Source of the DNA: BMS3BBIN04 sp964552465
GTDB lineage: Bacteria > Electryoneota > Electryoneia > Electryoneales > Electryoneaceae
DNA length: 43,111 bases
Assembly: GCA_964552465.1 (NCBI GenBank)
Contig: CAZKGR010000027.1
Span: forward strand, 1 to 43,111
Direction: 5' to 3'
The stretch's first letter is position 1. Each line of letters begins with the position of its first letter. Of the stretch, positions 32,580 through 40,010 are shown one piece after another. The position numbers and the translations under genes were made by a program. A model generated the notes under the pieces. It was not told the origin of the DNA, searched no databases, and saw nothing but the letters and a program-made list of their open reading frames with translations.

Positions 32580-35500
32580 TTACTTAAGGAATGTGACTCG
32601 CTGGGTGGTAATATTCTGTCCATCCGCACTCATGTTGAGGAAATACAATCCCGATGAGTGGCCGGTCATATCAATGCTGACTGGTTTATAGCCTGGGGCT
32701 GCCGGTGTCCAATTCACCCGTGCGACTTCGCGTCCGAGGACATTGTGCATTGTAAGTTCGACCCGTGCTCCCGGTTTCGGTGCAGCGAGAACCACAGTGA
32801 TCACCGGATTGAACGGGTTCGGATAGCTGCGCGCAATCGCAAATTCGGTCGGGATGCCATCCCGCCACTCAGGAACTGAGCTGTATTCGACATACACGGT
32901 CCAAGTATTTGTCGAGAACGTGCTCTGCCCAGTTGCATCCTCTGCGATCACTCGCCACCACTGGTCGCCGACGGTCAGCAGTCCTGATTGGACAACAAGC
33001 ACAGTTTCTTCACCAGCCTCAAACTCGACGGGTTCAGTGAACAATGGGTCGTCGGAAAATTCGACCGTGTACTCGACTGGACCAGCCTCTTCCGGATCAA
33101 CACTCGGCTGCCACGATGCGGTAAATACGGGTTCGGTGACGACGAAGCCGCTGTCGGGAGCGGTCAAGGCAAACGGAGACGGTGGATCGTCTATGAATAT
33201 GGTGAATGTGTAACTGCTGTCTGGGACAGCCCACCGCCCATCGGTGTTCGTGTCCACTGCTAACACGTTCCACCACACCTGGTCACCATCGTTGAGACCG
33301 ATGTTGAGCAGGTATCGTGTCGAATCAAGTTCCACTAGCGAGGTCGTTGCCCATTCGTCCAGCGACCACTCCAGGTTGTATGAAACATTATCAAACAGGT
33401 CACCATCCTCCGACTCCTGCCACTCGAGCATCGGTGTCGTGGTCGCGACCAGTGCTCCCTGCTCAGGGTAGGTCAGGTCGAATTCATTGGGTGGATCGTT
33501 TCGAGTGACAAATACATGCAGCGGTCCGTTGTGCATCAGCACCGTATCACCCGCTGAAATCGCACGCACTGTCCAACGCCATTCGAGATCATCCTGCAAA
33601 TCAGTTGGCAGGGTAAAGCTTGTCGTCTGTAGCCCTTCTGCAAAGACCATGAAGTCGGTGAGCTCTTCCACGTTTGGATCGGATGTCGCCAACACATCAT
33701 ATGCGACTTCCTGCCCCGGATCGTTGTCGGTTGATTCAGTCCAGTTCAGATTGACCGAAAGCAGGTCGTACACGATCAGGCTGTCAGCGGGTGAGATCGC
33801 GTCGAATCCGCTGGGCAGATCGGGTGCGTCCACCTCAAATGTCCACGTCACAGATGGGTCAGAACGGTTCCCTGTAGCATCAATCGCTTCAACAAACCAT
33901 GTGATAGTTGCGTGGTCAGGAACAGCGTCGACAATCGGTGAGTCGTTCTCGACTACTACCTCACGCATGGTTCTTACTCGAGAAGAACTCTTGCTTCTGG
34001 TAGCAGCAGTCTTTGAGCGCTCGGATCGGACCGACGGTTTTGAAACCTGTGATGCCTTCCCGAAATCTGTATTTGATTGGATTACTGGCGACGCTGGTAC
34101 CGATGAAAATTCAAGGCTGTTGTACTGCCGTTCCGCTTCTTCGCTCAACCATGCCTGAAGTGTTTCCACGCCGACGAAATCGAGCGACTCCACTCTCATG
34201 TCGAACAGTGTATCCTGAATCGCAAATACAGTGTCATAACTGGCACCACCATCTCCTGACCAGATCAGATCATACGTCAATGTGTCATTGACATCCGCGT
34301 CGAACGCGGCATACCAGCGGAAAACTGGTTCCGTCGTAACAACAGTAGTTTGGTCGCCGGGTTCAATTGGGGTTGTTGGCAATGGTGTATCAGGAATTTC
34401 GGCGACTGCCGACTGGATTGGAGAATATCTATCGGTCCCATCCTGCGCAACTGCACGCACGGTCCAGAAGAAGGTTTCACCTTGGACGATGCTGGTGTAA
34501 ATGATGGTCTCGATCTCGGTCAGTTCATTCCCAATTTCACTCGGATCAAGGCTGATGGAAGAGCGGTGTCGATTCGTGCGTTCTGGAGCAACAAAATCAT
34601 CGGGCAAAATCGACGATCCCGCGATTAGTGACAATGACGATGCTCGACGTTGATCGTTTACGGCTGAAACGGCAGATTCAACGGTTGACAGGGTGATGCT
34701 CGGTCGAGTACGGTTTAACAAATCACGGGTTCGTTGTCCCGCGTTTTCACTGAAATAAAGTTCAACGCCCGGTTCTGCCAGTCCGAAAACCGAGTCGGCA
34801 TCTGTGAATTCAGGATCACTCGCCCAGATGAACGTGTAGCTAATGTCCAGCGCTTGAGGATGTTCAGACTCTTGCCAAAGTGTCGTGTATCCTTGCCATG
34901 ATGTACCGCCGTCAACCGGCGTGATCGGTTGGAATGCAGACGGTCGCATGTCTGGCGCTTGCACTGTCACCGGGACAATATGGGAAATCACCAGATCACC
35001 GTCTGAAATCAACAGTGTCAGGTCGTGGTCACCTTCCGCTGTCAGCGGAACCGCCCAGTGAACTTCTACGTCCTCGGGATCAATATCGTCAATCAGAATG
35101 CTCTCGATCCCGCCAGGCAGATAGGTCGCATCTACGGATACAATCGGCTCTTCATCGTCGGAAACAGCCACCGATAAAGTCAGTTGATCACCGGCTAGGA
35201 CAACCGGATTGGCAGGAAATACAACTACAATGGGCGACCCATTACCGATGTAACCGAGCATACGTTCCGGGAGTTCAACTACAGTCTGAGCAGCTCCTGG
35301 ATAGTCAGGCGCTGAAAAGGAGAATGAGTTAACGTAACGTGTTCCCAGTTCCATATCCGTGCTCTCGAAGATGCGTGTGTAGTAGACGGCATCGTCCGGC
35401 AGACTGAGAACCTCTGTGTCAAAAGTGAGAAATACTGTGAACACACCTGCTGGTTGGTAAAACTCGGATGGCGCTATCTGCATGCTCGAAACGAGCAATT

Positions 35501-35747
35501 CATCGTCATCACCCGGCATGCCAATATCCTGTCCGGTTTCCTGAACCGGATCTGGACCATCTCCGTCCACATCCATCACGAGGTGCACAGTGAACGTACC
35601 GCTGAATATTCCGCCAAATGGTCCTGGTATGGGCGTTCCGCCGCCGTCCGGGTTGATGTTGCTCAGCGTCCAGATGCGAGGTTCAGCAATTGCGAAGTTG
35701 ACGATCAGCAGCACACTCAGCAGGAGAATCAGGAACAAGCGTTTCAT
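32580..35747 (-). CDS. T9SS cargo protein with multiple Fn3/Ig-like domains
   Basis: This is a 1055-residue secreted protein. An ideal AGGAGGT site precedes the ATG, inside the end of the previous gene (ATGA overlap). The signal peptide is MKRLFLILLLSVLLIVNFAIA. Residues ~20-270 are beta-rich. From ~270 to ~945, fibronectin/Ig-like modules repeat, marked by P-x-x-F-x-x-x-x-P and W-x-x-S-x-D (for example AFQPITPVDGGTS, FDAISPADSLIVYD, FDLTYPEQGALVA and FALTAPDSGFVV). A serine/arginine-rich insertion (~355-420) and another with SVRSERSKTAATRSKSSSR (~595-620) interrupt the pattern. The last ~90 residues (IARSYPNPFNPVIT to QRVTFLK) are a T9SS type A sorting domain. It is the third gene of the operon. 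No catalytic site was seen. Confidence 0.9.
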   Translation of the reverse strand: MKRLFLILLLSVLLIVNFAIAEPRIWTLSNINPDGGGTPIPGPFGGIFSGTFTVHLVMDVDGDGPDPVQETGQDIGMPGDDDELLVSSMQIAPSEFYQPAGVFTVFLTFDTEVLSLPDDAVYYTRIFESTDMELGTRYVNSFSFSAPDYPGAAQTVVELPERMLGYIGNGSPIVVVFPANPVVLAGDQLTLSVAVSDDEEPIVSVDATYLPGGIESILIDDIDPEDVEVHWAVPLTAEGDHDLTLLISDGDLVISHIVPVTVQAPDMRPSAFQPITPVDGGTSWQGYTTLWQESEHPQALDISYTFIWASDPEFTDADSVFGLAEPGVELYFSENAGQRTRDLLNRTRPSITLSTVESAVSAVNDQRRASSLSLIAGSSILPDDFVAPERTNRHRSSISLDPSEIGNELTEIETIIYTSIVQGETFFWTVRAVAQDGTDRYSPIQSAVAEIPDTPLPTTPIEPGDQTTVVTTEPVFRWYAAFDADVNDTLTYDLIWSGDGGASYDTVFAIQDTLFDMRVESLDFVGVETLQAWLSEEAERQYNSLEFSSVPASPVIQSNTDFGKASQVSKPSVRSERSKTAATRSKSSSRVRTMREVVVENDSPIVDAVPDHATITWFVEAIDATGNRSDPSVTWTFEVDAPDLPSGFDAISPADSLIVYDLLSVNLNWTESTDNDPGQEVAYDVLATSDPNVEELTDFMVFAEGLQTTSFTLPTDLQDDLEWRWTVRAISAGDTVLMHNGPLHVFVTRNDPPNEFDLTYPEQGALVATTTPMLEWQESEDGDLFDNVSYNLEWSLDEWATTSLVELDSTRYLLNIGLNDGDQVWWNVLAVDTNTDGRWAVPDSSYTFTIFIDDPPSPFALTAPDSGFVVTEPVFTASWQPSVDPEEAGPVEYTVEFSDDPLFTEPVEFEAGEETVLVVQSGLLTVGDQWWRVIAEDATGQSTFSTNTWTVYVEYSSVPEWRDGIPTEFAIARSYPNPFNPVITVVLAAPKPGARVELTMHNVLGREVARVNWTPAAPGYKPVSIDMTGHSSGLYFLNMSADGQNITTQRVTFLK

Positions 35748-36610
35748 CGCTTACCTCCTGAGCTATGTGTACGCGATTCCCAAGGCGGTGAGCTGAAATC
35801 CAGCTTCAGTGATTGCAGCATTGGTGCGATTGCTGGCGTGACAACAGGCTCCTCACCTCCACGTGGCGGTTCAGCACCTACGATCAACTCCGGACGTGTC
35901 CATTCGATATCGAAATCACCTGTCGCCCGTTCGACTATGTAGCCTTTGCCAGGATGAAACGTGAATTCCGCACCGATCCAACCTTGCACAGGATGCTTCC
36001 ATGCCGGCATCAACAGATCGCTTGACCATGTGTACACTCGGTCAGCTCGGGCTACAAACGCTGCCGGAACACACCCGGACTCGATCAAACCCGATCCCGC
36101 CATAGTAACTGGAACTATTGCAGGACAGACAACGTAGTTCAGGCCCGGTGACAAGGTATCAATGATCGTTTCCGCCATCGATAATGCAGCACCAATCAGT
36201 CGAACGTTCACATCAGGTTCACCGTCCGGCATGATCAGCCAGTAGGCCTTGTTGGCATGGAGTTCAACCAGATCACCGACCCATTCACCGGTCAGATTGC
36301 TAAAATAAGATCCAGCGATGGTGTCGGCATGCACGCCAACAACTCGTGTGGCATCTTCCCAGACAAACCCTCCCGGAAACTGTTGACCGAGCACACTCAT
36401 GAGGGTTGCATCTTCGGGTAACACGGGAAATGAGATCAGATGCGTGCCTTCGGTCACTGTCATCTCCCAGATGCCTGCCGGGTTGGAAGGTTGGCCGAAA
36501 CCAGCCGCAAATATCCCCGCTGGTATCATCAACATGAACAGGACGGCTATCGCTATCAGGTGCTGCCGCATGTATCGAGTTCCCGGCTGTAGTTTCATCT
36601 CAGTCATCAT
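35744..36610 (-). CDS. Exported protein of unknown function, middle gene of the operon
   Basis: This is a 288-residue protein. The first ATG (36610) overlaps the upstream stop (ATGATG); ATG codons at residues 5 and 14 are alternatives, the latter giving the tightest signal peptide (MRQHLIAIAVLFMLMIPAGIFA). The mature protein seems to contain two copies of a module found in secreted FCB proteins, with EGTHLISFPVLPEDATLMSVLG in the first and LSPGLNYVVCPAIVPVTMAG in the second. Each module includes a W/G-x-x-Y segment (AYWLIM, GYIVER). Two cysteines (CPA, SGCVP) could form a disulphide. It lacks its own sorting domain, so it may remain in the periplasm or bind the large T9SS partners. It overlaps both neighbours by four bases. 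Confidence 0.75.
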   Translation of the reverse strand: MMTEMKLQPGTRYMRQHLIAIAVLFMLMIPAGIFAAGFGQPSNPAGIWEMTVTEGTHLISFPVLPEDATLMSVLGQQFPGGFVWEDATRVVGVHADTIAGSYFSNLTGEWVGDLVELHANKAYWLIMPDGEPDVNVRLIGAALSMAETIIDTLSPGLNYVVCPAIVPVTMAGSGLIESGCVPAAFVARADRVYTWSSDLLMPAWKHPVQGWIGAEFTFHPGKGYIVERATGDFDIEWTRPELIVGAEPPRGGEEPVVTPAIAPMLQSLKLDFSSPPWESRTHSSGGKR

Positions 36611-39600
36611 TTCATCAGCACGAGTTTGCGTGTAAATATCTGTCCGCCAATTTCGAGACGCAGGATGTACACCCCGCTTGCCAGTCCATCAGCGCTCCAA
36701 CTAAGGTGGTACGTTCCAGTCGTTCGACTCTGGTTTTCGATTGTAGCCACCCTCTGTCCGAGCACGTTGTATAACACTGCACGAACGTGGCTGGATTTGG
36801 GTAGCTGGTAACGCATTGACAAGGTCGAGTTGAACGGGTTCGGCCAGACATCAGTCAACGCGTAATCAGATGGAACATCGGAATCGTTTTCATCAACGCT
36901 TGAAAACGGATTGTACAGAGTAAATGTCTGGTTGCTCGTTACTGTATCCCCTTGGGAAACTGCGCGCACCGACCAAGTCAGCACAGGTGGACCGTTCCAT
37001 GCAATATCCAGATCTTCAAGCGAAACGGTCACTGTCGGATCGGTCGATCCTGGAATTTCAAATGTCTGTTCATCTGCAGTAAGGAAAAGGGTGTATTCAG
37101 CAAGTGCGTGTGGATCATTGTCTACGCACTCTTCCCATGTGAAAATAACGTTCTCATCTTGAGCAGCTTCGCCATCGCCCGGTGTCAACAGGCCGAACGG
37201 TTGCGGTTGATAGTAATTTGTTTCGCGAACCAAACGAACATCATCAATGTACCATCCAGCGTGCCCTGTCACCCCAAGCGTCATGCTCTGGAAGATCAGA
37301 TCTGTGAACGCACCGTACATCGGTTGCAGATCTACAACAACGGTTTCCCATCCACCACTGGATCCGCTGAATACATCTTCATCGCTGTAAATACCTGCCG
37401 GGATACGATGCGTGTAGCCGCCGACCGGAGTTAGTACCGGAAAGGTATCCCAATTGGACCCAACCTGGCCACCGTCAATTGCCGCGCCCGGCAAATCTGC
37501 GTCTTCCTGATAGTCGTACCATTGTTCGTAAACAAGCACGAGCGGACCGTTTTGAGGGAGAATCCGTTCCATCAGCAGCGCGAATGATGGTCCAGCGTTT
37601 GAGTATGGTCCATCAGGATTGGTTGCCAGAACATTAACTCCACTGACCGGATTATCTGGACCGAATTCAGGAGGACCAATGTCCCATTCTCCGCCCAAGT
37701 TGATATATCCCTGTTGAGATTCGAAATCGATGAGTTCAAAGACCGATGTCATGGCGTTCAATGTGACTTCGTACCATCCCTCGAGTGGGAAGGTCATTTC
37801 GTTGCCGTCGAGCGACAAATCCCGGGTCGTGAGTTGATATTCCACCAGGTCGGCGGGTGCAACAACAACATCCTCGGGCAATGAAACTGCCCAGTAGCCG
37901 AGTTCACCAACAGGTTCCAGGGGCAGCGTTCCCTGATCAATTTCGTTCAACCGCCAGAACACGGTGATACTCTCAATATCCTGCTGGATGGGTTTAGTGT
38001 ATATCCAGAGCGGCCATGCTTCAGCTGGAAAAACCGGAGTTGGTTCACCTTGCAATTGAACGCCCAAACTGTCAGCAACACTCACCTGCAACGGCAATGA
38101 GATAGGACCGGGATTTCCGCCCAAGTCTCGAATTCGGACAGCGATGTTGTATGTTTCATCCAATGGCAATCCGGAAACAATGGTCCAATTATCATACTCA
38201 AGCACACGCATCCACGGATCATCGTCAAGAGTCCAGACAATTGGCGAGTCTTCGGTAACTGGTGCCGTATCTCCCAGGATTTCGTAGGTATAGTGGTGAC
38301 CATCTCCAACGGGCTCCCAACTCACCCATACGTTCCCATCGCCAAAGCTGAACGCTTCTATCCCGGTTATCTGGGGAGGTAGGTTAATGGACACCGGGTT
38401 GTCCATCCACGTCATCCAGCTAGCTACCGCGCTGAGGAATGGATCATAGAACTGCATCATCGGCTCATAGGTACCGATCTCGGGTGGAAATACCTGCAAA
38501 TCGAATAGATCAACACGTAGCACCCCTCCGTCCTCGAGGTATGCGGGGTACTCATCCATTTCGACATGAAGGAACGGCTGGATCGCCTGATACGCGTAGA
38601 AATTGTGAATGTGATCGTGCAGGTACTGGTCCTGACGATTATTCGGATCACCACGTAGTGTATTGGCACTTGGAACCAACAGAGAGTCGTTTACACCGGT
38701 ATAGACAAAATACTGTTCTTGGCAGTTTATCGAGTAATAATCGTTAACTGGCAGGGCTTCAAGAGGACCTTCATCACCTACATAGTGCCCCGCTTCAAAC
38801 ACAGGGTGTGGTGTCAAGTGTGCAATATCCTGTCCTTCACGACGCAAATCGCGAAGCGGCATATTTGGCCTTGTCTGGTAATATCCACCAGAAATAACAT
38901 TGGCTGTATGCAGGTTGTGGCTGGGGTCAAAACTGTGAAGCTGGATTGCGATAGCAGGATACGGATACTGCCCGATAAACTGGTCAGCGAACCTTTCATG
39001 GAAACGCTGTAATGGGAGCTTTGCGTTCCGGCTTGGATCGGATAATGATTTGCTGTTCGCGTATGATCCTTGCTGTGTCCACATCACTTCACGCCCTGAA
39101 CCATTAATGCATAAAGTGGATGCGTCGCTGCTGAGAAATAGCTCAATAGCAGCATATGGCGCGAAGAAATCATCGCACGGGTGCACCACTTGGATCATCA
39201 CATTGCTGCGGGTTGCGTTTGGGTTGAATATGAACACGCCCCATCCATTCCGGAAGCTGCCGTGGATATCATCCGCGGGATCTGGCGTGTTGGATGTGTC
39301 AACGTAACTCATGTCGAGTTGTTCGCGGATGATCCAGAATTCACGGTCGTAATCGGTATCAGTAAACTGAACAGTCTCGTAATGGAAAGTCGCTGAAGAA
39401 TCTTCCACGAGAGTGGCTGCAGTCAGCAGATCACCAGCAAACATGGCGTTGAAGATTGCGTCCCATCGCTCGAGAGTATTATCGCCGTGCGGGGTATTGG
39501 GAATGTACCGGAAGTCGCCGAATCCACCTGTTTGCGGATCCAGCCATACTGGACCGTAGTCATTGTATCCTGTGTCCGCAATGGCCTCAGATACATGGCT

Positions 39601-39738
39601 TATCCAGTTATCATAAGCGGAGTTTGGGTTTGAACCGGCCAGGAATCCGCGCAGCGAACCTTCTTCCTGAATTATCTGACTCATGGCAGGAACTGTGATC
39701 AATAACAAGATAAAAACTGTTGCGACAAGTCTGTGCAT
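36607..39738 (-). CDS. T9SS cargo protein with a possible N-terminal metallohydrolase domain
   Basis: This is a 1043-residue secreted protein. The frame opens at 39852, but the ATG at 39738 has GGAG seven bases upstream and a proper signal peptide (MHRLVATVFILLLITVPAMS). Residues ~20-430 form a globular domain with VVHPCDDFFAPYAAIELF and later IAIQLHSFD and DPSRNAKLPLQRFHERFADQF. The H..E..H spacing recalls zinc-dependent amidohydrolases or carboxypeptidases such as N-formylglutamate amidohydrolase or poly-gamma-glutamate hydrolase, but this is tentative. Fn3-like domains follow (INLPPQITGIEAFSFGDGNVWVSWEP region). A MAM/LamG-like jelly roll (~680-860) ends WYIDDVRLV. The last ~85 residues carry VWPNPFNSTLS and end RKLVLMK, a T9SS sorting domain. 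First gene of the operon. Confidence 0.88.
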   Translation of the reverse strand: MHRLVATVFILLLITVPAMSQIIQEEGSLRGFLAGSNPNSAYDNWISHVSEAIADTGYNDYGPVWLDPQTGGFGDFRYIPNTPHGDNTLERWDAIFNAMFAGDLLTAATLVEDSSATFHYETVQFTDTDYDREFWIIREQLDMSYVDTSNTPDPADDIHGSFRNGWGVFIFNPNATRSNVMIQVVHPCDDFFAPYAAIELFLSSDASTLCINGSGREVMWTQQGSYANSKSLSDPSRNAKLPLQRFHERFADQFIGQYPYPAIAIQLHSFDPSHNLHTANVISGGYYQTRPNMPLRDLRREGQDIAHLTPHPVFEAGHYVGDEGPLEALPVNDYYSINCQEQYFVYTGVNDSLLVPSANTLRGDPNNRQDQYLHDHIHNFYAYQAIQPFLHVEMDEYPAYLEDGGVLRVDLFDLQVFPPEIGTYEPMMQFYDPFLSAVASWMTWMDNPVSINLPPQITGIEAFSFGDGNVWVSWEPVGDGHHYTYEILGDTAPVTEDSPIVWTLDDDPWMRVLEYDNWTIVSGLPLDETYNIAVRIRDLGGNPGPISLPLQVSVADSLGVQLQGEPTPVFPAEAWPLWIYTKPIQQDIESITVFWRLNEIDQGTLPLEPVGELGYWAVSLPEDVVVAPADLVEYQLTTRDLSLDGNEMTFPLEGWYEVTLNAMTSVFELIDFESQQGYINLGGEWDIGPPEFGPDNPVSGVNVLATNPDGPYSNAGPSFALLMERILPQNGPLVLVYEQWYDYQEDADLPGAAIDGGQVGSNWDTFPVLTPVGGYTHRIPAGIYSDEDVFSGSSGGWETVVVDLQPMYGAFTDLIFQSMTLGVTGHAGWYIDDVRLVRETNYYQPQPFGLLTPGDGEAAQDENVIFTWEECVDNDPHALAEYTLFLTADEQTFEIPGSTDPTVTVSLEDLDIAWNGPPVLTWSVRAVSQGDTVTSNQTFTLYNPFSSVDENDSDVPSDYALTDVWPNPFNSTLSMRYQLPKSSHVRAVLYNVLGQRVATIENQSRTTGTYHLSWSADGLASGVYILRLEIGGQIFTRKLVLMK

Positions 39739-40010
39739 CTCCCCACTCCGATCAATTCCCCCAGTTAAAAGAACATAGCGAAACACCTTTTGTCTTACAA
39801 GCGGAAAAGTGAATAAAGCAAGGATAAATTGCCAATTCCTGAAGCTCTGCACGGGGAGTCAATTGATATTTCCAATCCAGCGAAACAATCAAAACCTGTG
39901 CATTCCGCTTGCGTAGGAATCAGTCTCCATGTACGTTCTGATATTCCGGATGTTCTGCACGCGCAAGTACCAGGTAACGTCGAAATCAACAGCTTATTGG
40001 GGTGTCAACC
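39739..40010. promoter_or_regulatory. Divergent intergenic region
   Basis: These 272 bases separate the three-gene minus operon from the CapA-domain gene on the + strand, so promoters for both are expected here. No clear promoter hexamers or operators could be fixed by eye. Confidence 0.4.

Noticed and set aside
39739..39852. 38-residue N-terminal extension of the protein encoded at 36607-39738
   Set aside because: The ATG at 39738 has a good ribosome-binding site and begins a standard signal peptide; the extension would bury it.
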